From positions 62,001 to 126,000 of the forward strand of contig BGZK01000742.1 of the NCBI GenBank assembly GCA_005406025.1: a DNA stretch of 64,000 nucleotides, in the 5' to 3' direction. The notes under the pieces were generated by a model, which was given only the letters and a program-made list of their open reading frames with translations, did no database searches and was not told the origin of the DNA. Positions 22,979 through 52,729 of the stretch are shown here, one piece after another. The DNA is from Eumeta japonica. Lineage: Eukaryota > Arthropoda > Insecta > Lepidoptera > Psychidae. Both the position numbers and the translations under genes were made by a program. Position 1 is the first letter of the stretch; each line of letters begins with the position of its first letter.

Positions 22979-23201
22979 CAGTGGCGTAGCTAGGGGAGGG
23001 CGGCGGGGGCGGTCCGCACCGGGTGCCATCCATTTAGAGGTGACACCCGAGTTCATCCGACCGTAAATTTTGATTCACAAAAAATGCACAACAAAATATA
23101 AAACATTGTTTATCATTAGTTTTTCTGCAACTTAACAATTTTAATTTTATAGTGTCACTTTAAATCCGTCCCGGGTGACACCCAGGCTAGCTACGCCACT
23201 G
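22979..23201. mobile_element. hAT MITE with perfect 8-bp target duplication
   Basis: 223 bp. The ends are CAGTGGCGTAGCTA and TAGCTACGCCACTG, typical hAT termini. CATACACA lies directly on both sides (22971-22978 and 23202-23209), the 8-bp duplication expected for hAT. No coding capacity. Confidence 0.93.
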
Positions 23202-23734
23202 CATACACACAAAATATCCACCCTTTAAGCGCGATAACAAAAGAATATAAGTAATTCTCATTGGGCATTCTTTTTTAATGTAGCGTTGTCTTCTAGCTTT
23301 GGTATTCCACTGGCACAAGAAACAACAGAATTCGTGTAGCCTCCTGGCAATCCAAGCAATATTCCAACGACTTTAAGATCTGCACATACATATTTTCCAA
23401 GAATGACTATTGTAAAGGATTTTCTCGAGAAGGTTTTTTTATATTAACATATGTTTTTTTTTTAGTTAGTAAACCCTTGCAGATCAATACAATATGTAAG
23501 ACCATTTTTTTTTATCTATAAATTAAACAAACATCACGCTGTCGATATACTGAAATTTGTGTACTTGGATGAAGTAAATTTTATTGGTGAAGTCTAGAAT
23601 CTAAGAGTTCAGCTTGAGTTTTAGAAAAATTTAGATCTCTAAGTCATTTAGTTCACCTTGACATATTAAATATCGTTCATTCTTTTTACAACAAAATCTT
23701 GTTTAAGGGAGGTGGTTTATGTTGAAAATCCCAA

Positions 23735-24060
23735 TTCGATGTCACGATAACGTCTTATAAATCGATAAACGACGGCTGCGCGCACGAAAATTCATGACTC
23801 ATTGTCGCGTTCCACCTAAACCGAGTGTGCGAGCGAGAGCGCGGAACGAGCGATCTCTCTTCCACTCCATCGGCCGATGGTCCGAGTAGAAGAGAGACAG
23901 CGGCCGCACACAACCGACACGTGAACTGTTTTTAAAGTGAAGTGAAAAGTTAATGTGGTTTCCATTGTTTATTACAATTGTGGCAAGTGATAATAATTCA
24001 ATTAAATTCATAAAATTATTCAATTTTTCATCAATGTTTTCTTAAGACGTTATCACGTAA
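23735..24060. mobile_element. Probable TIR element with a CpG-rich core
   Basis: GATAACGTCTTA near 23747 is inverted near 24045 (TAAGACGTTATC). Between them is a CpG-rich stretch (23770-23925) with GCGAGCGAGAGCGCGGAACG and the palindrome CCATCGGCCGATGG. I take it as a non-autonomous DNA element carrying a promoter-like core, but a host promoter is an alternative. Confidence 0.45.
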
Positions 24061-24522
24061 AATTATCGCTCGTAAACCGACTTTACAAACAACCAACTTT
24101 TTTGTTAGTGCGATGAGTTGCAATAATCTTTATCCATATACCCTCAAAAAATTAAGTCAAATACATCATATTTGTACATATTTAGATATCTTGATGTACT
24201 TATATTTTATTAATTATTTTTCCCTTAATATTCATGCATAAGAGTTTGAAAAAATACAATTGGATTAACGACATTGACCTATAATCCATAGGTATTTTGA
24301 TTATATCAATGATGTATTATTAAATAGGAAACAAAAACCCCAAAAATTGTGGCCAAAGTAACGTTATAAAAGCGTGACTCGTAGCCATCATTGACAACTT
24401 TTGTGCTATAGATGTGCAATAAATTATGAATAGATCGTTAAAAGTTCAAAAAATTGCACCTAACGTTAGCATCTCTATATGATACGGAGTATGTTTTAAT
24501 GTTCCAAAGCCAAGAGACAAGA

Positions 24523-24640
24523 GACGTAGCTAGGGGGAGGCGGCGAGGGCGACCCGCACTGGAGTGCCACCTGTTTAGGGGTAATGCCCAAGTTCACCCA
24601 ATCGTGAATTGTGGATACACTATAAAATAATCTTAACCTT
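24523..24640. mobile_element. hAT MITE fragment, relative of 22979-23201
   Basis: GACGTAGCTAGGGGGAGGCGGCGAGGGCG followed by a GACCCGCACTGGAGTGCCACC-like run parallels the left 110 bp of the full copy. The first five bases and the right end are lost. Confidence 0.75.
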
Positions 24641-26040
24641 ACATCAGTTCTTCCACCTATAAAAAAATTCGAAAAATTACAGATTGCGAAACCGCTGCTT
24701 GTATTCTTTGGGGTGATATCCTACGATATACGCCCAAGGATATCGCTAAATAATTTGCGATATAAAAAAAATTAGCTTATCGCTGGGTGACAGTCCTTTA
24801 CGGCATTCTCTAATTAGAAATGTCAAGCGGCGAGTTTGTTTAAAACTTTTTATCTCGTCTCATTGGCGATACGTTTATTCAACGCGAAAGAAAACACATT
24901 CTTATAATCATAACTTTTTTTAATGAAAGTTGATTTATAGTACAATTTTATATAGAATGCACTTGACTAGAGCTTACTTCAATTCACATTGTTTTTTCGT
25001 GTAAAGAAAAAAATTGTTAAGAGGCACAAACTGCAAATATCTATACCGCAGTTGTACGTTTTTGTGGTAAAATCATAAGTGAAATTAACGAAAAATATGA
25101 AATCTTTTTAATACTTCTAACTAAGGGTAACAGGCATTCTCATAATTACAGGGCTAGATACAGAAAATAAGGAAAAACTATTAGAAAAAAAGCAAAGGTC
25201 ATGTTTTAAAGAATGACTTATTTCCAAAAAAGGTTTTTAACAAATAATAATTAAGGGTTTCAAAAATATTTTCTGAAGTAATAAATAATCTTTACACATT
25301 GAAGCAAGAGCAAAATGAAAACATAGCCTGAAAAAATTACGGGTATTTGGCCACTTTGTATCATATTAACAGGCAGAATTTTAAAAATATCTAAACGTTA
25401 CCCTGTAAAGTGACAAACTTTGTAAGTTCAATGTGAATCACATGAGCATAATGAGATGCAATATGAGATGATACAGCACAACATATACAGTTTTAGAATT
25501 ATAACCGTAAAAAGACAGCAAAAAGTGTTTAGTGTTCAAAAGAAAAATGATTATTTCAATCAGTTTAAAAAAGCATAAATTATTTATAGCCTGAAGAATA
25601 CAGTTAGACTTTAGTGTCTATTTCAATCATAACAAATATACACATAAAAGAAAATAATAACTATTGTAATACAACCACAGACCACCTAGGCCATAAGACG
25701 CCTCATATATTTGTTCTAAATCCCACGAAAAAAGTAAATTGGTAGCGATACACGTATAATAGATCTCGACGTATTGTGATAGGCTATTCCAAAGTTCCAC
25801 GATTCGATAGCGATATTGCTTTATTTAATATTAGTATGTGGATTATAAATGTTTTAGTCCACTCAGTGAAATAATTGTCTATACCATATTAATACTAATA
25901 ATAGACAAGTTTTATTTATTTCTTTTTAGGTTTAAAATTAGATTATACACCTGACCTGCAAAATGGTTTATATATAAACGTGAACGTGTTGTTTAACTTA
26001 TTTTGTATTTTAATTTTAATATAATTTGAAATGTAACAAA
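24641..26040. other. Intergenic AT-rich DNA
   Basis: No gene, RNA or clear repeat is recognised. There is a local palindromic stretch around 24715-24755 (GATATCCTACGATATAC..GGATATCG). Confidence 0.4.
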
Positions 26041-26145
26041 TGCTTGCCTGCGACATACAGTAATATGCAATACGTACGATGCAGGCTAGCGTCTAATAAT
26101 TTTCCGCAAAATAACACCGTATACAATGGAATATTTATAATGTAA
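26041..26145. repeat. Dispersed repeat fragment (TGCAGGCTAGCGTCTA type)
   Basis: Contains GCTTGCCTGCGACATACAGTAATATGCA..TGCAGGCTAGCGTCTAATAATTTTCCGCAAAATAACACC. Relatives occur at 45365-45430, 52590-52720 and 58020-58190, sharing GCATGTTGCAGGCAAGCGTCTA and CCGCGAATTAACACC. The type of element is unknown. Confidence 0.6.
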
Positions 26146-26149
26146 TATT

Positions 26150-27340
26150 CAAGTTAAATAAAAAAAAGTATATTATTTTATAATTGTTATCAAGAAAAAC
26201 AGTTTGACAATTGGAATACAATATTAGTCAAAGACAGGTGGAATAGACTATTATCTATACAAAAAAAAATTGTACGTAATAGATTATAACAGTAGTATAT
26301 GAAATTTTATATAATTTGGACTTTATTTTACTTAAATACTTATAAATTACTCTTATCTACGAAATGTAATGCAGTCTATTTGTAAATTAGAGGTTTTATT
26401 ACAGATTCCACATTTCACGATGCAAATTGGTACTGTCTACTTTGGATCTTTTTCCAGTTTAAAAGTTTACCAGCAGCCAAAGTGAATAAAGGGGCAGTAT
26501 CTAAGATCATCAGTGATCAGAATTAATGTTTAGTGGACAGCGATTACCTATGTGTACGTGCCTATGGGCTAAGAGATCTGTGTGATACATTAACATATCG
26601 GACCGTTAAAAAGTAATATGATAAGTTGTAACATACGGAATTAATTACACAATGGTAAATTTGTTTTATGTATGGAATTCCATTTCTGTGATAGAGATTT
26701 AAAGTGTCACCTTAGTTCAACTAAAAAAAATAATAATAATCAATATGAAAAGGAATCAAATAAGATTTATAATAAATGTTGAAACAACTTACCAGATATA
26801 TAGCAAATCAATTAAGTGTAGAGTTGCACCGAATTCAATATTGGTTCGTGAAGTGAGTTATTTAACGACACGAAAAATGTACGTTTGAAGGTAATACAAC
26901 AAAGCAAAAAAATTAAATTAAACGAAAGTATGTACAAATGTAGCCAATTATGTTGAAATAGTATCGCTTATACATGCGGACTTAATGTAGATGATAGAAA
27001 TATAAAATCTTGTACATAGCAATCGGAAAATTTACGGAATCACTTTCACACATGGCACATAGTTGTCTCATAAGTAAAATTACATTTTTTAACTTGCCTT
27101 GATGATGTATGATTGTAAACGTCGTTACAATTAATGTTGTAATTAAAACAATAAAATGCTAATCTTTTTTAACATATGACTTTATTTAAGTTTCACATTT
27201 TATGCATTTCCACAATGAAAGGTTTTCTTCGAATTTGACTTTAAATCAGTATCGATCAAGGCAAATGGTAACTAATTTGTTTCTTTTATGTTACTCCAAA
27301 GACATCTCATTAAAATGTTAATAAAAGCAAAAATACATGA
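26150..27340. other. Intergenic AT-rich DNA
   Basis: No gene or repeat is recognised. Confidence 0.4.
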
Positions 27341-27342
27341 GG

Positions 27343-28391
27343 TATAAAAATGAGAAGACGCACAGTCGTGTACTATTTAAACGACGAAAAACGGCTCAAA
27401 ATGTACATTTTGTTTCTGTCTCACATTTTACGATACCATTTTGCAGTGCCAAAGAAAAAGAAGAGAAGGAACTTTATCATGACATTTCAACCGAAATGTC
27501 ATAACATAAGGTTCATTTTTAAATGCAAAGAGAACAGTGGTTGTTGGAAAGTAATAAGTCGCTATTTTTTTCCAATTTGCATGTACTGTTCTAAAACAAG
27601 AGATTAGTGAAGTGGTTTAATATTCTTTTTAATGTTTATTATTGTTTCTTGGTTGAAAGTATGAACAGAATCACAATAATAGTCCTTAATGTAGTAATCC
27701 GCAAGATTAAAATTAATATGAATCTTTTAATTTCATAATGTCGGTGCAAATATACAAGAAAGATCTTGATACTGTTTAAATGTATAGTGTAGTAATATAA
27801 AACTTTCTTATTATTTATATAATAAAATAAGATGACGATTAATTAAACATTAACTTATTTTTGATAAATGTAATATTTATGTTATTTGCTAAATAATAAA
27901 TTCAAATATAATAAACATGTTTTTTTTGAATAGGTTTATTTTCTTTTAATGGTAATTTTAAGATTTGTATAAATGTAAAACAATTAATAAATAAAAAAAT
28001 AAAAAAGCGACTCCCACTGGCGTAAAAATAGTCTCTATTCTTAAGCGTCGGAATAAAGTGATAACGCAAGAAATATGAGACTGGTGTATTTCTTTTAACT
28101 TGGTTTACATCTCGACTTTTGATGCTGCTTTAAATGAAAAAATACCAAATACTCATTATAATATGTGATTGAACACCTATTATAAATAAAGTTTGCTTAT
28201 CAAAAACAAGAAATACCACCTATTTCATAGCTTTTTACGTGTTATTTTTGCATTTAAAAAAAAAAGCACTTGACGTCCTAATGAAAGATGCGACGAAACT
28301 ACACTGAGTGCAATGTGTGCTAAATTGTTTTAGCACACATTTACTGCAGCCGTTTTTGGGCGCGGGACTGTGCATTTTCTCATTTTTTATA
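27343..28391. mobile_element. 1.1-kb TIR element, copy B, uninterrupted
   Basis: Inverse-oriented relative of 17821-19793. The left end TATAAAAATGAGAAGACGCACAGTC is mirrored at the right end (GGACTGTGCATTTTCTCATTTTTTATA). The 85-codon open frame at 27350-27607 lies within it and is not treated as a gene. The site matching the Tigger insertion of copy A is intact here (single TA at about 27796). Confidence 0.85.
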
Positions 28392-31300
28392 GATCAATGA
28401 ATAAATATTACCTTTTACATCACAAAATTATACAGTTAAGCATAATAATACATACAAGGCAGACTGCGCAAACATGGTGATGTTAAGTATATCGGCATAT
28501 GTACAGTTCATATAAACTTTTAGACACTATAAAAAAGAAAAGGTTTAGAATACAAATAAGTTAGAGTGAGATAGATATGTGAGGCCATTCAACGAGATAC
28601 CATGGCCCTTTGGACCTGGCATCGGCCGTGGAAAGATTGGAACTTGTTTAATTTTGTAAAATGAGATTTCAAATGTACTTTGATGTTTATTAGATGTTAT
28701 TAACTGTGTGAAATATGCACTTGATGTTATATCAAGTAAAAAAAATCATTGAGCAGTGCATTACTATTTTGGTTTTAGTATTTTATTTACTATGTTATGT
28801 GATAATATTTTATCACCTCAACAAGCAATTTTATTGAGTTATGCACATAGCACATATATAATTCCAGACATATTGGAAATGCCTACCAATGTTTCTGGAA
28901 TTATTATGTTAATTTCGCTACTGGCTTAAACAATGATATCTATTGAGATTTTAAAATATTAGTGTATACTGGCTTCTAGTACAAGGCTGGTGAAGAGAGA
29001 TAAATAATCATTTAATCTATCATAGAAAATAACGGAACATATATATGCCTATGATGCTTTTAGCAAGTTTCTCTACTACTATGTACTTTCAGGTCAGAAA
29101 CAACAGAGAAAAAAAACTGAGATGTTTTGGGATATTTTTTTAGATGAGATACTTCAGTCATGTACTAGAACAGGAAACATCTGCTAAGACCAATCAACAT
29201 CTACCAACTGGTTGTAAAGGTTTCACAAATGCAGACTATACCTAACAGAAAATTTTAAGAACCGAATCGATAGTGTAACGGTATACTGTTATGTTTGATG
29301 CCAGAGTTTAAAGGTCGCTAACTTCGATAATGTCAAGTCGGCCATTACAAACTTTTAAGGTCGGATGAAGCATTGCTTGTATATCTGCGGTGTCTGTAAG
29401 AAAAACTTCGAGTTGAGAAAGTGGTGTAAGCTGGATCCAGTGTGGACACTACCGATTTTCCTATGACATTGTTTATAGTAATTTCATCAATTAATGTTCT
29501 TATATGTTTAGTTCAAAATTTATGGACTGATTTATAATAAAAATATTATCTATTAAATCCGTTTTATTTTTATCTCTGACTTAATACTGGGTTATATCAA
29601 GTCACTAAGTTACCTCAGTTCGGGGTCAGTTTCAAAGACATTGGTAAATAAAATCCAATGACCGATAAAGAAAATTAAATTATTTGGGAATAAGCCCGAT
29701 TATTCTGACATAGGAGATTTTTTATTTTCATTTTCTTAAAATAAATACAGTTATTTAGTGCCACCAAGCTAGCACAGTCTACCCTGTACTTCATTAACAT
29801 GATAAGAGAGAGAGAAATGACATATTTATATTAATTGGGAATTATCCTTTCTTTCATATTTTTTTTTATTTTAAAAGGCGACAAATTATCGCATAAAACA
29901 TTTGGTTTTGTTTGAGATCTTACAATAAAAATTCGGATAAGAACAAAGATTATGAAATGATAAGAATCACATAAAAACGTGGTCCAAAGAATAGTCACAT
30001 TTCACAAATTTCGCTCAGTTGTTTTAGCGCCGTAGCGGTCGAAGATAAGAAAAGCACATAATTTACATTCGCTATATCGAACATCGTCGATTTAAATTTA
30101 CATACCTAGTTAACAGTCTGGCCAGTAATATTGATTTTAGAGTTATATAATTTACAAGTATTTATATACATTATCACAATACATTGAAATATTTAAAATT
30201 AATTTGGCATAGAAACTATTTGGCTTTTAATTCATACAACAATAATAAATATTTGGAATGTTCTTACATTACAATAAAAAACAAAAAAACAGTTTTACAG
30301 TCTAATAAGTACATTGATTCAATGTATAAGAGATTGATTTCAATTTAAGCTTTGGCACCTTACAGTTTTAAATCATAGGTATTAAATACCTAATAATAAA
30401 ATCATTAACACATTTATATAAAAAATAAATAAATAAAAATACATTTATCACAATCATAATAAATAAGAGTTATCATTAATGGCAAAAAAACCATATAAAA
30501 TATCACAAGTTCTTTGAGTAAATCTTAAATTAAAAATTTTAAAGCTTATAGTTATCATGAAAAGAACCAAATACTGGTCACTTATTTATAACAGCTTTTT
30601 TTTATTTACTTCGAGTAAATTATTAAATATCTTAGAGTTCAGAACAGTAGTCGGAAGTAGAATATTAGAAGCGCATTTTGGCAATAATTTAATACTGATA
30701 GTTTTTAATAAAATTGTGAACACCTTAATAATAACAATAAATTTCTGTTAGATCCCCATATATATATATTTTATTAACGCTGCTAAAATTCGAGACTTTT
30801 AATAGGAGATTCCATCTCAAGTAAATATTTTTAATACAGCAATGAAACTGTGAAATGACTATGGACTGATTTTACTAAGTCAGTAGTACAAATAATGATA
30901 ATTATTTAATGAAAAACAAATAATAAATAAATTGAGAAAATCAGATTATTCTTGAGTCGTGTACATTGGCTTTTAATTTTTTGCTTTTGCTTGCATACAA
31001 AGCACTCATATTAAAGTTAGGATTATCCAATTAACTGAATAACAAATAAAAATATGTATAGCTCATTGCAATTTCAAAGGTAACTTCACATTATAATTAA
31101 CTTCCAAATACATTTTCATTGAAAATTATACCATACTTTTAAAAACTTGCAAAACTTTGACTTATCCTTTATTGGGAAATCTAATCTTTTTTTCATCTGA
31201 CAAATGGAATTAAAGTTAAAAACACTACCCAAAATATCACTAAACTGTTCGGACTTGTTAAGATATATTACAGCTTTGAGGGAATTTACTAAAATATGCA

Positions 31301-31618
31301 TTGTATGGAATGAGGTTTAAGTTGAAGGAAGACGAAGATATATTTACTATTTGAAATCAGCCCAAGCCTACTGATCCGGTAAAATCAGTCCGACGCGCCA
31401 GCAAACGAAAAAGCCGCAGTATCTATACATATCTACATAGGCGAGCCAAATCTGACCAAGCGGGCGATATTATAATCCAATCTTAATAAAACACTAATCG
31501 AATCGTCAACTACGTGTAAAAGCTAAATTCGGCCTATCCGCGAATAAATTTTAAAAGTTCTATTTTAATTAATTGGCCCACTTATATTTTTAATAATATC
31601 AAAAGTCTTGACAATTCA
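28392..31618. other. DNA between the 1.1-kb element and the K2P gene 3' end
   Basis: No gene is recognised. 29030-29470 has patches of higher C/G and broken open frames (for example around CTGAGATGTTTTGGGAT and AAGTGGTGTAAGCTGGATCC) that resemble a decayed LINE or other element, without a firm match. 31330-31530 is C/G-richer sequence just downstream of the channel gene's stop and may be its 3' UTR. Confidence 0.4.
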
Positions 31619-48600
<16,982 letters not shown>

Positions 48601-50780
48601 CATTCACGTCCAATAGGTCAACGCACACCAATCGTAAGTGGGTCAAACGTTATGACGATTGCTATCACTAATATTTGGCACCGATGCCCTCACTTTTCCA
48701 TCATTATTTTCATAAATCATACTTCATTCGATAATAAGTAGTACAAGTCCAAAAATTTAGGGAAATTTAAATAACAAAAACATCATTGCGGTATCATCTA
48801 CCTAATGTCAAACTTAATTCGGGTGAAAAAAAGCTTTCACATGACTAGCACATTTCAAATAAATAGTAAATAAAAACTACATAAGAGCTATAACAGTTGT
48901 TTACAAATCAAATTGGAAAATAGTATAAATTTAATAAAACTAATAAAAAAATATTTCTATTCAACAACTGCTGCACTTCTTGACCTATCTTGGGTTGCTA
49001 CTGTAAGTACTGTACAATATCTATTTATGGTCTATGGTTACTACAGTTTTCAAATAGGGTTGCTACAAGCAATGTTGAAATACAACATTATGGTCGCTTA
49101 ATTCAAAACTTTTAATACATTTTAAGACAAAATTCGAAATTGAGTCTATCGAAAGAACATGAATTAAAAGAGTTTCTATTTTAAAGTTATGTTTCTATTA
49201 ATTAACAATTTCAATTTCATCTTATTTATTTTAATAGTATATTTTGATAATAGATGTCGTGAAAAAATTTTTATCACTATTCATTAAATGAAAATGGATT
49301 AAATAAAAAATAAAGTTATAATGATAATTTTTGGAAAATAAACATAAGCAACAATTTAGGTAAGTCTTAATGGTCTATTATTAGAAATAAATATTATAAT
49401 AGTAATATCTTATTTCAGAGAAGTCTAAAGGCAAGGAAGAATTATATGTCTCGCTGTCAAAATTGAAATTTACTAATATCTTCCTGCACTAGATCGAGAT
49501 TTAATATAATTTTTGTATTAGGTAGTGAAAACTACGTAAAAGATGTAAGTGACATTTATGAAAAATCAGACGTAACGTCAATTTTGTGGTAAAAGTTTTT
49601 ATCCAATTTACTAAATCTGGCATTAAAATATGTTTTCTAATTGTTTCTAAGAATTTTTTGCTGCATATAATTTCAAAATCTTTAGGAATTTATAGTATGA
49701 AATTATTGTAACTTAAAAAATTTCACATAGAACATAATAAGTATGTAATTTGTTATAAATTGAGATAAATAGTAATTAATATTCTTTGCACTAGCAATTT
49801 GTCTTGACAATGAAGTATGATTTTATTGCAAAAAAACCGACATGTAAATGTCAGTTCTATGAAATTTAAAGAACATTTTATATACATTCATGATGTGAAT
49901 GTTACGAAGTTCACGATTGATTTTAAAACTATAAACATACATATAACTTAATCAATGATTTAATTACTTTTTTATAAAAGGTTAGATCTTTAGTAATGTA
50001 ATATACTATTTGCTATGTAGATCCGTTTTGTGTTACAGTTTATTAGTCGATTTCGCTCGATGACATTGTATAAGTTATAAAGGTCGTTATCAGTAGTTAG
50101 CAGTCCCAGCTTGCACCAGGTGAATCCTTCGAGTTTAAATAAAAAGATGTGGAAGTGTGTCTATCGTCAGGTTTTTATCGCTTCATTGCGGAGGCAAAAA
50201 CAAAAAAATATTTATTCGGATACTACTTGAAAAAGCACTAAAATACATCTAATATCTAGTTTTTATTTTATTTTTAAATTACTTTGGCCATGGCTCTATG
50301 CTTACGGTTAACGAACCTTGATCGTGATTTTGAACTTTATTAGAAAATTTGATTTTAAACCTGATGTTCTTCCTGATACCATTACAAATATATCTTGATC
50401 CTATTTCCGCTTCCAATTCCTCTGTCTTTTCCACTAGTCCTCTTTCTTTTTCTCTTGCTCGCTCTGTTACTTTTCATTCCTTTCCTTTTCGCTCTTTTTA
50501 CTTTTTTCCTACCTTTTACCTTTCACTTTTTATCCACTCTTTTCATTCCTCTCTTCCCCTAAAGCAAAACATTTAAATAAATATTTTTTACTAAAGTGTG
50601 TTTTACCCACATTCATGAGCGCTAGGAAGGAGTGCAAGTGCGCACCTTTGCACCCTTCCTTGATTTTGTCTATGGAGAAAAAATACACCTAAAGAAGATA
50701 TAGAAATAAGATGTCTATTATTCTTATTAATATGCACTTTCCTGAAAATAATTGTGCCGGCATTCATGTCCACGTTGTAC
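48601..50780. other. Unassigned AT-rich DNA
   Basis: No gene is recognised. 50350-50570 is a T/C-rich stretch (CTTTCCTTTTCGCTC and similar) preceded by a worn CCTGATTCC-like repeat. The open frame there is low complexity and not a gene. Confidence 0.4.
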
Positions 50781-50795
50781 CCACTTCATTATTAG

Positions 50796-51053
50796 TTGAG
50801 AACTCTCCAATCAAAGTTCGCGTATGAATACGTTCAATATTTGGATCAAATTAACAGATACGCTGATTCTATTTTGATAAAGATGTTATACGACGAATTC
50901 AATTTGACTGGTCAGCATTCGAAAAATTACGAGGCATCTTCAAATCCAATAAACCTCATCGGCGGAGACGAAAGTCTTTCAACACTGCATGTTGCCAATG
51001 ACGATATACTGATACCAGACGTGGTGGTCTTTATCGGTGGTCTAACAAACTAA
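50796..51053 (+). CDS. Unrecognised 85-codon open frame
   Basis: The codon use looks more like protein than the flanks (QYLDQINRYADSILIKMLYD, then DESLSTLHVANDDILIPDVV), but I recognise no family. There is no ATG at the start; it opens with TTG. It runs directly into a LINE fragment, so it may be a gene scrap joined by retrotransposition, or part of the LINE. Confidence 0.3.
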   Translation: MRTLQSKFAYEYVQYLDQINRYADSILIKMLYDEFNLTGQHSKNYEASSNPINLIGGDESLSTLHVANDDILIPDVVVFIGGLTN

Positions 51054-51055
51054 AA

Positions 51056-51240
51056 GTCACTCGACACATGATGGGAAGAACCGTGTACGGAGTTTGTTTG
51101 TCCGATAAAAGTCGAAACAATGAAATCTGCAGAAGGACAAGACTAACCTACGTAGCTCACGGAGTCAGCAAGTTGAATGGGCAAAGCACATCGCTCGTAA
51201 AATTGCTAGATTGAGGATTGCATAGGATTGAGTGGACAAT
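51056..51240 (+). mobile_element. LINE fragment
   Basis: Reads TRHMMGRTVYGVCLSDKSRN, then RRTRLTYVAHGVSKLNGQ.. This resembles the MLGVSLRDKIRNEEIRRRTRV..AQRVAKLKWQWAGH stretch found near the 3' end of many insect LINEs. Confidence 0.75.
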
Positions 51241-51563
51241 AACTTTACTTATAGGATGCTGATGCGTTGACATATTAAGGCAAACCTTCTTTAATATGTT
51301 GTCTGTAATAACATTGACTTTGCTTAAATTGACTTATCTGCTTAAAAAAGTGTCAAGAGCATAGATAGTAGATCATAACTAAATCAAATTAATTGATATC
51401 CACAAATATTAAATTAGCACATATTTCATTCGAACTTTCCCTCGTTTTTATTATAATTTCCTCTATTATCTATGGGTTCTCCGAAAGCATTTTATAACGT
51501 TGCTGCTGTCCCCTCTCAGTCAAATAAATGTCTCGCAGACATATCGGAGCTTTGATGACGTAA

Positions 51564-51845
51564 CTATAACGGAACTGGTTTGTGATTCTTCCGTTCACGG
51601 TCTCGACGATCTAACGGCGGTTTATCGCTTTTCTTTAGCCGCTTCGTCTGTTGTGTAGTGGTAAGTTGAGTTTGCCTTTCATCTTTAACCGTCGGTAGGA
51701 TGCGTACACAGCCAACAAATGGAACGATTACATCAGCGAACTCTCTGTATCCTCCGTCTAATAGAATACGAGTCGTATATTTTTTGAGTGATATAAATGA
51801 ATTTCTGGAACAGTATATACATATATATGTATTTATACACAACAT
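51564..51845 (-). CDS. Unrecognised 93-codon open frame
   Basis: The minus-strand part from about 51770 down to the stop is C/G-richer and protein-like: ILLDGGYREFADVIVPFVGC, then VRILPTVKDERQTQLTTTQQ and a basic end (KKSDKPPLDRRDRERKNHKP). The N-terminal 25 residues look like chance sequence. No family is recognised; a transposon or retroelement scrap is as likely as a host exon. Confidence 0.3.
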   Translation of the reverse strand: MLCINTYICIYCSRNSFISLKKYTTRILLDGGYREFADVIVPFVGCVRILPTVKDERQTQLTTTQQTKRLKKSDKPPLDRRDRERKNHKPVPL

Positions 51846-51949
51846 TCGAAAAAAAAGAAAAAAATATATTTTTTTGAATCATTTTTTAAATGAACAATAT
51901 ATGTATATAGAATTGTTTCAATCGGACTTAAGAAAAGCTTAAAGACCTC

Positions 51950-52430
51950 TTAAAAAAAAAAAGAAAATCCAAAAATACACGCCTTACATGTGTTCATTTA
52001 AATTGTGATGAGAAAAAAAAATTCGAAAGTACCAACTAGAATTATTACAGTTATTGTATTTTATTCCCTTAGATACAAACGATTAACGAAGAGATATACT
52101 TCTTGATTACTAAAATTAATGACATCGAATTAGATAGCCATTTTCAATAGGAAACTATTTGCTGTAATACCAAAGTTAATAAAAAAAAAAATCGAAATTA
52201 ATAGATTTTCCACAAGTGATCGTGTTTTTCAGTTTATTCTACATATTAATCCTTGATGGACGGGAAAGTTTTCTAAGCTATTTTGATATTTTTTTTTTGT
52301 TTCTATTACATTAAATAATTTTTCGAAGCTTACAAAATTAACCTTCATTAAATTATTTGTACGATGGTATGCAAAGTTTCCCATTTTAGTGTACTAAAAT
52401 AGTATATTGACCTTCAATTATGATTTATTC
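51950..52430. other. Unassigned AT-rich DNA
   Basis: No gene or repeat is recognised. Confidence 0.4.
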
Positions 52431-52431
52431 A

Positions 52432-52582
52432 GATTGAATATTGATTTTGACAGATATCGAACATTTGCTAGTGTTATTTATTATTATAATTATCTAATTC
52501 CGCCAACGTAATAATTATAATAATAAATAACACCTTGCTTAGGTGTTCGATATCTGTCAACCTCTGGAATCAATATTCAATC
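52432..52582. repeat. Long imperfect inverted repeat, arms of ~65-73 bp
   Basis: GATTGAATATTGAT..TTGACAGATATCGAACA..GTTATTTATTATTATAATTAT is mirrored by the right half. Perfect blocks of 21 bp and 17 bp are separated by small mismatched patches, with a loop of about 15 nt. A foldback MITE is the likely nature. Confidence 0.92.
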
Positions 52583-52589
52583 ATTTGGA

Positions 52590-52720
52590 TAGAGATTCGT
52601 AGTGGAGAGGCAGATTCGAGGGTCAGCGGTGGGTTGCATGCTGCATGTTAATGCATGTTGCAGGCAAGCGTCTACTATGGATTTCCGCGAATTAACACCT
52701 CATACAATACAATACTAAAA
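52590..52720. repeat. Dispersed repeat fragment (GCATGTTGCAGGCAAGCGTCTA type)
   Basis: Shares GGCAGATTCGAGGGTCAGCGGTGGGTTGCATGCTGCATG with 58070-58120, and the AAGCGTCTA..CCGCGAATTAACACC part with 26070-26130. Confidence 0.7.
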
Positions 52721-52729
52721 TAATCAATT

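Noticed and set aside
27350..27607. 85-codon frame starting with ATG (MRRRTVVYYLNDEK)
   Set aside because: Lies inside the terminal part of the 1.1-kb TIR element and is not kept in the other copy.
29030..29470. Possible decayed LINE
   Set aside because: Only weak peptide resemblance; could not be anchored to a motif, so left as unassigned DNA.
50349..50576. Ser/Phe-rich 75-codon plus frame
   Set aside because: Low-complexity TTTC/CTTT composition, no ATG context or homologue.
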